Shown: positions 16,087 to 25,152 of the stretch, piece after piece
How the letters are laid out: the number at the start of each line of letters is the position of its first letter
Numbering within the stretch: the first letter of the stretch is position 1
NCBI RefSeq assembly: GCF_003384725.1
Contig: NZ_QNVV01000011.1
Span: 1-64,000, forward strand
From: Chryseobacterium pennipullorum
GTDB lineage: Bacteria > Bacteroidota > Bacteroidia > Flavobacteriales > Weeksellaceae
Direction of reading: 5' to 3'
Length of the DNA stretch: 64,000 nucleotides
Made by a program: the position numbers and the translations under genes
The notes under the pieces: model-generated
The model's input: the letters and a program-made list of their open reading frames with translations, nothing else
The model's database searches: none
What the model was told of the DNA's origin: nothing

Positions 16087-19000
16087 ATGGCAAAGTTAGA
16101 GAATAATAACGAGAATGAGAATAAAAAATCAGTAGCTGAAAACCTAGGGGATCAGGTACAGAAAACTGTAGAAAATGTTGAAGAAAAAGTACGGGAGACC
16201 GTAAAAGAAGCTTCTGAGCTTGCTTCAGATGCAATCAATCATCCGGTAGAAACTGCTGAGGAGTTTGGAAAACAGGCCATAAAAGATGTTACCAGCTATA
16301 CCTGGTGGGGGAAACTTCTTCTGATTCTTTTCTGGCTCGGTATTGTACTGGTAGGTGGGGTACTTATTGCCGTCAATCTTCCGGTGACAAAGCAATGGGC
16401 GGCAGACCAGGCTTTAAAACTTGTTAATAATGATTTTAAGTCCGACTTTTCTACAGAAAGTGTCGATGTTAATTATTTTGGCGATGTCACCATAAAAGGT
16501 TTGAAAGTCAAAGATTATAAAGGCCTTGAATTTATTAAAGCCCGCGAGTTCCGTGCAGATTCAGACTGGATATCACTGGCTGTGAATGCGATTTCCGGAA
16601 ACAGCAACTCTTTAAGCTTTAATTCACTTACCCTCGTTAATGCAGATATAAAAGTCATTACTTACAAAGGAGATAGTATTTCCAACTTTATCAGGTTTAC
16701 AGAACTGTTTGACAGCGGAAAAAAAAGAGACCCGAATAAACCTCCTTTTCAACTGAACTCCAGAGTGCAGATCATCGATTCCAAGGTGTCGATCGTTAAC
16801 AATAATTCTCCCGGAGAACCCGGAAAATGGCTTACAGCCACAAACTTCAATTTAAAAGCACCCAATGTAAAGGTAAATGGCGCCAATATTTCGGCCCTCA
16901 TCAATAATATGTCCTTTGTGACGTCAAGATGGGGAAAACCTCATATTGTGGATACTTTTTCAACGGAGCTGTCCTTAACGCATCAGTTTTTATCTTTAAA
17001 GGATCTTACCCTCAATACCGACCATACTTTACTCCAGGGAGATGTTAAGTTCAATCTCAATAATGGTTCCTGGGCGGATTTTGCCGATAAAGTTCGCTGG
17101 GATATGAATATCAAACAGGGGAGCCAGGTGAGTGGATACGATATCAGCTATTTTGTGACCAACTGGGATAATATAAAGCCTTTCAATCTTTCAGGAAAAA
17201 TGACGGGTCCGTTAAATAAATTTCATCTTGAAAATTTTCTTATCCGGAATCCTGACGTCAATATTGCAACAAAGACCATGAAAGTAGATAATCTGCTGAA
17301 AGGGAACTTCTCCATAGAAACAAAAGATCTGTCTACAGATTTTACCTATAAAGATTTGAAGGCTATGATGCCTTCCTTCATTTCCACAAAAATGAAGAAT
17401 TTTGCGGACGATTTTGGAAAATTAAAATATAGCGGAGCCGCTAAAGTAAACCCCGACCAGATCTATGTGGATCACGGAAATCTGCTGACAGGAATAGGGC
17501 AGGCCACGATCTCGAAGCTTACTCTTACCGGATATAGTACAGCGATGCCTAAATATTCAGGTTTTCTTGAGGTAAAAGACCTTAATACTTCTGTCATTAC
17601 CAAAAATAAAACGGTAGGGTTAATTTCCGGTAAATTTGATCTGAACGGGCAAAGTTTCGATGTCAATACGATGCGACTTACCACCAAATCCCAGATCGCC
17701 AGTATTGAGATTATGGATAAGGTGATCAATAACCTTTACCTCGACGGGTTGCTGGATCATAAAAAGTATAACGGACTGATCACCGTCAATGATGAGCAGG
17801 CAAAAGCAACCATCAAAGGGCTGATTGACTTCAGTACCTCAAAAACCGCCATGGATGTGAATGCTGATGTCACTTATCTGAACATGAATTATTTTACCAA
17901 TAAGCCTGGAAACCAGATTGTAAGTGGACAGGTAAACGGGAAAATGGCAATGTCCTCCATCAATGATCTTACTCTGGATGTGGATGCCAATAATCTTCAC
18001 TTTGCTACAGCCACACAGAAATACGTTATTCCCAATGCTAAACTCAAAACTTTTGTTGATGCGGGTGGCCGTGTGATTGATGTGGATGCTCCGGGTGCTG
18101 CAACAGGAAAAATATCAGGAAGATACAGTCTTGCCGATCTTGCCGGAATGGTAGAAAACGGGGTTGGGAGGATTCTCGTTGGTCCACCACCCAGAAAGCT
18201 GTACCGTGGACAGAATTTCACGATGAATTTCAATGTACAGCAAGGATTGGTCAATTACTTTTTACCGGATCTGAGATTACCCCAGGGCGCTATTGTAGAA
18301 GGTGAATATGACGGGAACTCTAATAATCTGATCCTGAATCTTGATGCTGCTGCACTGAAGTATATCATGAGCAGGGAAGAGGAAATTACCGATGCTGATA
18401 AAGCATTGGCAGCTTCCAATCCCGATTACAAAGTAAACGACCGGAAGAATATCAGCCGCGACAGTGCCATGATAGACAGTGTTAAGGTGAGAATTAATAC
18501 AGCCAACCTTGATCAGCAGCTTTACGCAAAGATCAACAAATTGGAGTATAACAAAAATATTATAAAGGATTTCGAGCTTAAAGGTAATAACGAAAACGGA
18601 AATACCCTGCATCTGGCCACTGTATTCAAACATGGAAGTCCCGAGGACGAGATCAATGAACAGCTTAAAGAATATGCCATCAATGTAGATCAGTCTACAG
18701 ATGCTGTAGGGGATTATGTATTCAGATTTGAACCTACAGAGGTTAATTTCAATGAAGTTACATGGGCAATTGATACCAGTCCGGAACTGAACCATTCCAT
18801 TACTTACAGACGGAAAACCGGAGATTTTGATATCAGGAATCTTAGGATTTATTCCGATAAAAGCGCACTGCATATCAAAGAAGCGCAATTTAAGTCGTCC
18901 AAAGATTTTTATGTGGATGCTGATATTAGTGACTTTGCGATAGAAAAACTGCTCGAAATGCAATCCGGTGGAAACAATATGGATATTAAGGGGCTAGCCA

Positions 19001-20883
19001 ACGGTAGTGTAAAGATCAAAATGGACAAAAGTACGCTGCAGCCACTGGTAGACCTTAATATCGATGATATTAAAATGAATGGCAATGATATGGGAGATAT
19101 TTCCATTTCTGCCACCAATGGGTTTTCACTGAATCTATATGATATTGATGTAAAAGTGCATTCCGCAGGAGCTTTGGGTAACAACAGCCTGAACCTTACG
19201 GGAACGGTAAATAACAATACCTCATCGCCGGTTATTGATCTGACTGCAGAAATGCGTGAATTTGACCTGGCATTTACCCAGCAGTTTGTTCAAACCATCT
19301 TCGGAAACCTTCGCGGAAAAGCAACCGGTGATCTCAAAATCAGCGGTACCCTTCGTGATCTCGATTACAACGGGGATATTGCCTTAAAAGATTTCGGGCT
19401 CAAATTGATGTTTACCGGGGTGGATTATGCGTTTGATGATACCGTTATCCAGCTTACCAAAGGACTAGCCATTCTCAACAATATTGAAGTCCACGACGGT
19501 AGATCCAACTCAAAAGGAAATATTTCAGGGGCGATCCAGTTTGAAACCCTTTCTTCAATGGGGGTGTCTCTCGTAATGAGAGCAGACAATCTGTTGATGC
19601 TCAATACCACTCAGAAAGATTTTGATCTGTTCTGGGGAAGAGTATATGGACAGGGGGATCTCTACGTGGACGGACCTGTGTCCGGATTGAGCATAACGAC
19701 TCCCAATATGAAAGCGCTGAACGGAAGTACCTTTACTTTCAACTCAAGCTCTACTTCCAACGTGGAAGAATTTAAGATGCTGAGGTTCCTGAAAGAAGGA
19801 AAAGACGGATTGGTGACATTGGAAGAAAAGAAAAAAACAGGAGCCAACATGAATATTGATTTCAATCTGGCTGTAGATAAGGGAACTACCGTAAATGTAT
19901 TGGTAGGAGATGATGTGGGAAATATTACCGTGAAAGGAACTGCTGATCCTCTGAAATTCCACATGAACAGACAGGGGAATATCGCGATGAGTGGAACTTA
20001 CAAGGTGGATAACGGAACTTTTGTTTCTAAAGCGATCCTTAACAAGACCTTTCAGATTGAAAAGAACAGCAGTATCAGATGGGACGGTGATGCTATGAAG
20101 CCCGCTCTGGATATAAATGCCAACTATGTCAGGATGGTTTCCAATGTTGGGGAATATCTGAGCTTAAGCAAACTTCAGCCGATCAGTATCTTACTGCAGG
20201 CTCATATTACGCAGTCTTTAGTGGATCCACAGATTGATCTTAATGTAACAGCTTTGGATGTTTCCAGCCAGGTAAAAGAGACATTGGCTGCCAAAATGAG
20301 CCAGGAAGGGGAGAAGGTGCTCCAGTTCGGTTCCGTTCTTTTGTTGAGCACATTCAATGTGTCCAACAGTGGTGGAGTGGATGTGAATGTGGGAAATGTA
20401 GCCGAATCATCAGGATATAATATGCTTCTGAAGCAGCTGGGATCGGTCCTTAATACCATGAGTAATGAATTCCAGATCGACTTGAACTATGTAAAGGGAG
20501 ATCAGAACTCAAACACTGCAGACAGAGCTAATGCCGGACTAAGTGTTGCACTTTCGCCAAGGGTCAATATCAAAACAGGTCTTGGGATTCCATTGTCCAA
20601 AACTGAAAGTGCGCAGAATAATTATCTGTCTGGGGAAGGTTCTATTGAGTATGATCTTTCCAAAAAGAATGACGGTACTTTGGTAATTCGGGGGTATTCT
20701 AAACCTACCAATATCGGTATGGGCTTGGCCAGTACAAACGGATCTGCTAATCAAGCTTATGGAGGAGGTGTTGTGTGGAGTAAAAGCTTTAATTCTTTGT
20801 TTAAAAAGAAGAAAAAAGATAAAAAAGTTCCTGAACAGAAAGCTGAAATAAAAACAGATTCTACAAAATCAAATGGAAAATAA
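16087..20883 (+). CDS. tamB: TamB-family translocation/assembly (AsmA-like/DUF490) protein
   Basis: A 1598-residue giant inner-membrane-anchored protein predicted to bridge to the outer membrane and to support lipid transport or outer-membrane protein assembly. Residues 1-70 are an unusual Glu/Lys/Val-rich helical cytosolic tail (likely coiled coil, ENVEEKVRETVKEASELAS). One membrane helix follows at ~74-98. A very long repetitive beta-sheet groove follows, and the TamB/DUF490 domain occupies roughly the last 450 residues (VNVLVGDDVGNITVKGTADP, SGTYKVDNGTF). The end is a Lys-rich tail after the beta-rich SPRVNIKTGLGIPLS. ATG 16087 is chosen: any upstream start would run through tsaD antisense. 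Strikingly close divergence from tsaD. Confidence 0.88.
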   Translation: MAKLENNNENENKKSVAENLGDQVQKTVENVEEKVRETVKEASELASDAINHPVETAEEFGKQAIKDVTSYTWWGKLLLILFWLGIVLVGGVLIAVNLPVTKQWAADQALKLVNNDFKSDFSTESVDVNYFGDVTIKGLKVKDYKGLEFIKAREFRADSDWISLAVNAISGNSNSLSFNSLTLVNADIKVITYKGDSISNFIRFTELFDSGKKRDPNKPPFQLNSRVQIIDSKVSIVNNNSPGEPGKWLTATNFNLKAPNVKVNGANISALINNMSFVTSRWGKPHIVDTFSTELSLTHQFLSLKDLTLNTDHTLLQGDVKFNLNNGSWADFADKVRWDMNIKQGSQVSGYDISYFVTNWDNIKPFNLSGKMTGPLNKFHLENFLIRNPDVNIATKTMKVDNLLKGNFSIETKDLSTDFTYKDLKAMMPSFISTKMKNFADDFGKLKYSGAAKVNPDQIYVDHGNLLTGIGQATISKLTLTGYSTAMPKYSGFLEVKDLNTSVITKNKTVGLISGKFDLNGQSFDVNTMRLTTKSQIASIEIMDKVINNLYLDGLLDHKKYNGLITVNDEQAKATIKGLIDFSTSKTAMDVNADVTYLNMNYFTNKPGNQIVSGQVNGKMAMSSINDLTLDVDANNLHFATATQKYVIPNAKLKTFVDAGGRVIDVDAPGAATGKISGRYSLADLAGMVENGVGRILVGPPPRKLYRGQNFTMNFNVQQGLVNYFLPDLRLPQGAIVEGEYDGNSNNLILNLDAAALKYIMSREEEITDADKALAASNPDYKVNDRKNISRDSAMIDSVKVRINTANLDQQLYAKINKLEYNKNIIKDFELKGNNENGNTLHLATVFKHGSPEDEINEQLKEYAINVDQSTDAVGDYVFRFEPTEVNFNEVTWAIDTSPELNHSITYRRKTGDFDIRNLRIYSDKSALHIKEAQFKSSKDFYVDADISDFAIEKLLEMQSGGNNMDIKGLANGSVKIKMDKSTLQPLVDLNIDDIKMNGNDMGDISISATNGFSLNLYDIDVKVHSAGALGNNSLNLTGTVNNNTSSPVIDLTAEMREFDLAFTQQFVQTIFGNLRGKATGDLKISGTLRDLDYNGDIALKDFGLKLMFTGVDYAFDDTVIQLTKGLAILNNIEVHDGRSNSKGNISGAIQFETLSSMGVSLVMRADNLLMLNTTQKDFDLFWGRVYGQGDLYVDGPVSGLSITTPNMKALNGSTFTFNSSSTSNVEEFKMLRFLKEGKDGLVTLEEKKKTGANMNIDFNLAVDKGTTVNVLVGDDVGNITVKGTADPLKFHMNRQGNIAMSGTYKVDNGTFVSKAILNKTFQIEKNSSIRWDGDAMKPALDINANYVRMVSNVGEYLSLSKLQPISILLQAHITQSLVDPQIDLNVTALDVSSQVKETLAAKMSQEGEKVLQFGSVLLLSTFNVSNSGGVDVNVGNVAESSGYNMLLKQLGSVLNTMSNEFQIDLNYVKGDQNSNTADRANAGLSVALSPRVNIKTGLGIPLSKTESAQNNYLSGEGSIEYDLSKKNDGTLVIRGYSKPTNIGMGLASTNGSANQAYGGGVVWSKSFNSLFKKKKKDKKVPEQKAEIKTDSTKSNGK

Positions 20884-20965
20884 TCGGAATATTTTAATGA
20901 TTTTTATCATCCGTGTTAATTATTGTTAATATTTAATATATTTTTTTTAGTTAAATTATTTTTTG

Positions 20966-20973
20966 TAAATTTG
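20966..20973 (+). promoter_or_regulatory. TAnnTTTG box of the Lrp-type gene
   Basis: TAAATTTG, 44 bases before the ATG at 21018, in a very AT-rich leader. Confidence 0.55.
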
Positions 20974-21017
20974 CAAAAAATACATAGATTTTTTAAAGAA
21001 ATTGTAATTTAACTAAT

Positions 21018-21488
21018 ATGAACTATCAACTGGACGAAATAGACAAGAAGATTCTTGATTTCTTAGTAGAAAACACAAGAATGCCTTTTACAGAAATTGC
21101 AAAGCAGATGGATGTTTCTGCTGGAACAATTCACGTAAGAGTGAAAAAGATGGAAGATGCAGGTATTATTTTGGGATCATCTCTTAATATCGATTATGGT
21201 AAGCTGGATTATCACTTTACAGCTTTCATAGGGATCCTTCTGACAAAATCAAACCGTACTCAGGAAGTACTGAAAGAATTGTCAACAATCCCTAACGTGA
21301 TTGAAGCTAGCGTTATTTCCGGGAAGTATAACATTTTCTGTAAAGTAAGAGCGAAGAATACAGATGATGCCAAAAGAATTATTTATCAGATAGATGATAT
21401 TCAGGATGTAATGAGAACTGAAAGTATGATTTCTATGGAAGAGTACTTAAGCGACAAAAACAGACTGATTAACGCTATTTCTGTGTAA
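21018..21488 (+). CDS. Lrp/AsnC-family transcriptional regulator
   Basis: A 156-residue feast/famine regulator. The N-terminal HTH spans residues ~4-60 (LDEIDKKILDFLVENTRMPF, TEIAKQMDVSAGTIHVRVKK). The ligand-binding RAM/AsnC domain follows at ~68-145 (TAFIGILLTKSNRTQEVLKE, VISGKYNIFCKVRAKNTDD). It likely senses an amino acid and controls transcription; targets cannot be told from sequence. It is monocistronic with a good promoter box and a strong terminator. Highly conserved Lrp proteins of this type exist in single copies across flavobacteria. Confidence 0.9.
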   Translation: MNYQLDEIDKKILDFLVENTRMPFTEIAKQMDVSAGTIHVRVKKMEDAGIILGSSLNIDYGKLDYHFTAFIGILLTKSNRTQEVLKELSTIPNVIEASVISGKYNIFCKVRAKNTDDAKRIIYQIDDIQDVMRTESMISMEEYLSDKNRLINAISV

Positions 21489-21516
21489 ATCAAATTTTAA
21501 ACGAATAATTATATAA

Positions 21517-21552
21517 GAACTTATGAAATCTCTCATAAGTTCTTTATTTTTG
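21517..21552 (+). terminator. terminator overlapping the next promoter
   Basis: Ten-base stem GAACTTATGA / TCATAAGTTC (21517-21542) followed by TTTATTTTTG. The T-tract also forms the -7 box TATTTTTG (21545-21552) of the next gene, whose ATG is 5 bases further. Confidence 0.75.
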
Positions 21553-21557
21553 TACCT

Positions 21558-21935
21558 ATGGAAGAATACAGCTATTTTGATGAAGATCCTAAGAAAGGAT
21601 GGGGATTTGTACTGGCATTTGCAGCCCTGATGTTGTTTACCGTAATGGGATTGGGAATAGATGTGGATGAATATCTGCAGCATGAATACCTGGAAATCCC
21701 AAGATGGTACTTTTACGTTATTTTTTCTATTGATCTGCTGATGATGGTGGGGCTGGTACTCATGTTCTTTTATAAAAAAGTAGGGATCTTTATGTTCCCG
21801 GCGCTTCTGGTGCTGCATTTCTTTATGCATAACTACTACCTGTCTACATTTCTGTATACAGATGTTACCAATCTTTTCCTTTTTACCGGATTCGGGATGC
21901 TGGCCATTATTCCGAAGTGGAAATTTTTTAAGTAA
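21558..21935 (+). CDS. small membrane protein of unknown function
   Basis: A 125-residue protein with four predicted membrane helices (residues ~17-33, 50-70, 74-90 and 100-118) and a short acidic N-terminus (EEYSYFDEDPKKGWGF). It resembles the DUF2569-type small flavobacterial membrane proteins in outline, but I make no firm assignment. The start is set by the promoter: the -7 box ends 5 bases before ATG, so the mRNA is probably leaderless or nearly so. It converges with the peptide-maturation operon on the other strand. Confidence 0.7.
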   Translation: MEEYSYFDEDPKKGWGFVLAFAALMLFTVMGLGIDVDEYLQHEYLEIPRWYFYVIFSIDLLMMVGLVLMFFYKKVGIFMFPALLVLHFFMHNYYLSTFLYTDVTNLFLFTGFGMLAIIPKWKFFK

Positions 21936-22010
21936 TAAAAATCAAAAATTTCTTTTTATAAATCCTCCCACTCATGTATTTTAGGTTTTGAGAGGATTGA
22001 AATACAGATA

Positions 22011-23096
22011 TTATCTATGCTTAGATTTCGACAAATCATAGTATTGAATAGCTTGTTGTTTTAAAGGGTTTGTGCTCCATTCTTCCCACTTTCCTGAGTA
22101 GGGGTTGTAGCCGCATTTCAAAGGTTTTGATACATCAAGACTGTTTCTGTTTTCAGCAGACCGTTCGGTGTAAGCCCTGCAGTCTGTACAGAGGTACCGG
22201 AACTCACAGTCTTTACATTCTTCAATATGGTCTTTTGTAAGATTCCAGTATTGGGTGAATGCAGGATTGTTCAATGCATCCTCAAGACTGTTGATATGAA
22301 TATTCCCGAAGCTTTCCGCCATGAGAGGGCAGTTTTTAATGTTCCCTTTTTTATCAATACCTATTTTTTTATACAGGCAGGAATTATAGTTGACTGCTTC
22401 CAATACTTTGGAGAGGTTGGTATTGAAATATTTCAGTTCTACTTTTCCACAGGCAGATATTTTAAGATCTTCTTCTACAAAATGCAGGGTAAACCGGTAT
22501 TCATTTTTAGCTTTGAAAGGAGGCTGAGAGCAGTTGTAAAAGATCAGATTATAAATTCTTTCTGTCTTCTTGTGAAGTGCCTGTATAAAAGGTAGGTCTA
22601 CCTTCTGATGGAAGGGAGAGTAAATCTCAATGTTTTCTAAAGAAGTATTGTCAAAAAGATGGTCTATGGTGAGAAAATCATCAGAAGAAAGTTCCTTTTC
22701 TGAGAAGATGACGAGATGTTGCACTCCCAGGCTGTCTATGGATGTCCTTATTTTTTGCAGAATAGTTAAATCATTGAGTTCTATGAAAACATTGGAAATT
22801 GTGCAGGGATCATTGTAAGCATACGACATGACCGGGAAGTTGTGATCCCAGTCATTGTCAGTAATGAAGCCGTATTCTTTTTCCAGAAACATTTCCAGAT
22901 ATTCTTTGACGATTTCTCTGGATTCTTCATCATAATTTCTCAGCAGTTCTTCGATCGGATGAATCTTCAGCTCTACAATAAGCTCATAGACTTCCAAAGG
23001 ATACAGTTCTGAGGTATTTCTCTGCAGATCTGATATCAATATTCTTCCGGCACCTTTGGTGACCATAACGGTGCTGAATAGATTGAAGTATTTCAT
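22011..23096 (-). CDS. gwsS: grasp-with-spasm SPASM-domain peptide maturase
   Basis: A 361-residue protein of a peptide-modification (RiPP) operon. The C-terminal SPASM region is complete: C240-x10-G-x4-C256, then C294-x2-C297-x5-C303-x2-C306-x21-C328, suited to bind auxiliary Fe-S clusters. The N-terminal half looks like a radical-SAM-type barrel, but there is no CxxxCxxC motif; cysteines there are only C98, C189 and C216, widely spaced. This matches my recollection of the grasp-with-spasm SPASM family as lacking the SAM-radical cluster motif. It may act as a peptide-binding partner of the ATP-grasp enzyme. Its start overlaps the stop of the 60-residue gene upstream (ATGA). It is the last gene of the operon. 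Confidence 0.85.
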   Translation of the reverse strand: MKYFNLFSTVMVTKGAGRILISDLQRNTSELYPLEVYELIVELKIHPIEELLRNYDEESREIVKEYLEMFLEKEYGFITDNDWDHNFPVMSYAYNDPCTISNVFIELNDLTILQKIRTSIDSLGVQHLVIFSEKELSSDDFLTIDHLFDNTSLENIEIYSPFHQKVDLPFIQALHKKTERIYNLIFYNCSQPPFKAKNEYRFTLHFVEEDLKISACGKVELKYFNTNLSKVLEAVNYNSCLYKKIGIDKKGNIKNCPLMAESFGNIHINSLEDALNNPAFTQYWNLTKDHIEECKDCEFRYLCTDCRAYTERSAENRNSLDVSKPLKCGYNPYSGKWEEWSTNPLKQQAIQYYDLSKSKHR

Positions 23097-23275
23097 ATTA
23101 TCCTGGTCAAAAATTTATGAGGTTTTAATTTTACATGGAAGTCGGTCTGGTATTTTTCACAACCTATGGTCATGCTGAATTGCTTATGATCACGGGTTTT
23201 ATCTTTTACTACTTCCATATATTTATAAACAAGCGGAAGTTTGTTCTTTTCTAGGGTGTAATAATTTTGTTTCAT
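23093..23275 (-). CDS. small unknown protein within the peptide-maturation operon
   Basis: A 60-residue basic protein (many Lys and His) lying between the ATP-grasp and SPASM genes. It overlaps both by four bases (ATGA at 23272-23275 and at 23093-23096), so it is translationally coupled and very likely a real gene. There is no leader-like double glycine, signal peptide or membrane segment; one Cys is at residue 39. I do not recognise it. Its size and position suggest a peptide-recognition partner, an accessory subunit, or a second substrate, but none of these is shown by the sequence. Confidence 0.7.
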   Translation of the reverse strand: MKQNYYTLEKNKLPLVYKYMEVVKDKTRDHKQFSMTIGCEKYQTDFHVKLKPHKFLTRII

Positions 23276-24174
23276 AAATAATCAGCAATTTCTTTTTCCA
23301 ATGAGTAATTACAGATCGACGACATGCCCAGAAACTGTCCTGTGGGATTGATTTCTAAGAAATAATAGTGGCTTCCACTTTTAATGAAGTCCAGTGAACC
23401 ACAGTTAAGATCCAGCGTCTCCATCAGCATTCTTATCTTTTGTTCGATCGTATCAGGAAGTTGATAAAGTGCATTTCTGTTCGGTCTCTTAAGATTATAC
23501 TTTCTGAAATCAATTTGAGTTTGTTCATCATTCTGGGAGAAAATAGCCATCGACCATATGTTGCCGTTCAGATAAAAGCTTCTGATTTCAAAATCTTTTT
23601 CAATTTTTTCCTGAAAGAAGGTGGGGAAAAAGAGTTCGTTTTCAGGTTGATCCACCACCTTGGTATACATCGTTGCCGTTGAATCTGCGGTGATGTGATC
23701 TACCCGCGGATTTCCACAGATGGTTTTAATAATTGTTCTTCCCAATACAACTTCTTTTGTAGTGTCTGCGAGGAAATAAGAAGGGACCTCCAGACCTGCC
23801 TTCTGGGCCTGTTCAAGAACCAGCAGCTTATTGATATCATTCTTACTTTCTTTGTTGATATGCTTTTTGGATTCAAGGGTTTTTCTTACATAATCTTCGA
23901 GCCAGTGCTGGTACTCATTCATGGTGAGGTTGATCTGCTTATTTTCATATTGGAGCTGCCTGAACTGCAGCCCGCCCCGTCTGTACCAGACGCTGGTAAT
24001 ATCATCCAGGAAGAAAAGGTTCCTGTAGCTTTCCAGAAAAATCCGTTTTTCTTTGACTTTAATATCAAAAACCTCATCTTCATGAATCCTGATGAAGCTT
24101 TTGCCCATTTTCAAAAGCCATTTTATAACTTCAGTCGTGGTAATTTCTTTATTTTTAGAAATAATCAGGATCAT
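23272..24174 (-). CDS. gwsG: grasp-with-spasm ATP-grasp peptide maturase
   Basis: A 300-residue ATP-grasp ligase related to the microviridin/graspetide cyclases (MvdC/MvdD), which use ATP to join side chains of a precursor peptide through ester or amide bonds. Seen: the N-terminal pre-grasp domain with VWYRRGGLQFRQL (about residues 62-74), a central ATP-binding region (LVLEQAQKAGLEVPSYF, then TIIKTICGNPRV), the FQEKIEKDFEIRSFYLNG linker, and the Mg/ATP site NCGSLDFI with YYFLEINPTGQF (E and N ligands, ~270-284). It lies 9 bases after the lipoprotein gene and overlaps the next gene by 4 bases, so it is firmly part of this operon. Confidence 0.9.
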   Translation of the reverse strand: MILIISKNKEITTTEVIKWLLKMGKSFIRIHEDEVFDIKVKEKRIFLESYRNLFFLDDITSVWYRRGGLQFRQLQYENKQINLTMNEYQHWLEDYVRKTLESKKHINKESKNDINKLLVLEQAQKAGLEVPSYFLADTTKEVVLGRTIIKTICGNPRVDHITADSTATMYTKVVDQPENELFFPTFFQEKIEKDFEIRSFYLNGNIWSMAIFSQNDEQTQIDFRKYNLKRPNRNALYQLPDTIEQKIRMLMETLDLNCGSLDFIKSGSHYYFLEINPTGQFLGMSSICNYSLEKEIADYL

Positions 24175-24183
24175 TTTTCTTTT

Positions 24184-25053
24184 TTATTTTTCCTTGATAA
24201 TAGCTTGAGAATGTTTCATGCGGGGTAAACCTATACTTTTTCGGTTGCGATCAATAATTGTCGAGTCCTTTATGGTGCTGCTTCCAGTATATATTGCGTA
24301 TGGTGGTTCTGTTTTAAGAACTTGGAGATTATATCGGTCCATCATGGCCGCATAATCTCTCGGAGGAAGCTCGCCGGATTTTACATATTCCAGAAGCTTG
24401 GTCTTAAAATAGTCGTGATATTCAGGGTAATTAGCCAGATGAAGAAGCAAAGGGCCGGATGGCATGAAAAAATCGCCATTATACAATCCTATTTTTTGCA
24501 AACCGGGAAATCCCTCATTTTCAAACATCCTTTTCAGCATTTCAGCATTTTTTTTGTCATTTACAATCATATTGTCATGATTTGAATCTTTACGGCTGTC
24601 CTGGTCGCGCTTAAAGGCAACAGTGAAAGAATCTACCATTTTCTTATTAAGACTTTTTTTCCACTTTGCTACTTCCCGCTCCATTTCCTGCTCATCAATA
24701 CCGTATTTTTTATACAATGCTATAAGCTTCACATTTTTCTTTTCAAACTGCCAATAGGGGGCTACTAAAGGAATCAGCTTATAAAGGCTTTTTTTTCCGC
24801 CAAAGTTTTTATCGTGCTGGTCTGCCATACTGATATAGGTATAATACTCCGCAATACGGTCCTGATTTTTGGGTGGGTATTTTTTAAACAATGTCCTGTA
24901 CTGGCTGATAACTTTTAAGGTGTCTTTTTTGAAACGGTAGATGCTGTCGATCTCATTCACTTTATTGTAATAGGTGATGTAGTTTAAATTACTGCTCTTA
25001 CAGGAAGAAAGAATGTAAAAACTAATGATTAATGTATATGAAAAATTACGCAT
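24184..25053 (-). CDS. lipoprotein, DUF6624-like, in peptide-maturation operon
   Basis: A 289-residue lipoprotein. The start at 25053 gives a clean type II signal (MRNFSYTLIISFYILSSC, acylated Cys at residue 18); a start at 25149 would precede it with an unlikely tail. The C-terminal half has a pattern resembling DUF6624: RDQDSRKDSNHDNM, then MLKRMFENEGFPGLQKIG, then LLLHLANYPEYHDYFK, then RDYAAMMDRYNL. The function of that domain is unknown. The position between the precursor and the ATP-grasp gene suggests an envelope role connected to the peptide, such as immunity, processing or capture; this is inference. Confidence 0.7.
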   Translation of the reverse strand: MRNFSYTLIISFYILSSCKSSNLNYITYYNKVNEIDSIYRFKKDTLKVISQYRTLFKKYPPKNQDRIAEYYTYISMADQHDKNFGGKKSLYKLIPLVAPYWQFEKKNVKLIALYKKYGIDEQEMEREVAKWKKSLNKKMVDSFTVAFKRDQDSRKDSNHDNMIVNDKKNAEMLKRMFENEGFPGLQKIGLYNGDFFMPSGPLLLHLANYPEYHDYFKTKLLEYVKSGELPPRDYAAMMDRYNLQVLKTEPPYAIYTGSSTIKDSTIIDRNRKSIGLPRMKHSQAIIKEK

Positions 25054-25111
25054 AGGGGTATCATTAAAAAGTTTGAAAAAATTGTCAAAAGAGTGACGAT
25101 CTAAAACAGGA

Positions 25112-25138
25112 ACAGAGGGCCTAGACCCTCCGTTTTTT
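25112..25138. terminator. hairpin between precursor and downstream operon genes
   Basis: ACAGAGGG / CCCTCCGT stem (25112-25119 with 25126-25133). The strong T-run (TTTTTT) follows it on the plus strand. On the minus strand the tail is only TTCCTGTTTT. It probably acts as an attenuator or 3'-end stabiliser of precursor mRNA. Confidence 0.5.
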
Positions 25139-25152
25139 GTGAGTAACAAGAA

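Noticed and set aside
18277..18963. 228-residue minus-strand frame
   Set aside because: It lies entirely within tamB in antisense, without any family motif.
23695..24228. 177-residue plus-strand frame
   Set aside because: Antisense to the ATP-grasp gene; Phe-rich composition typical of a reversed frame.
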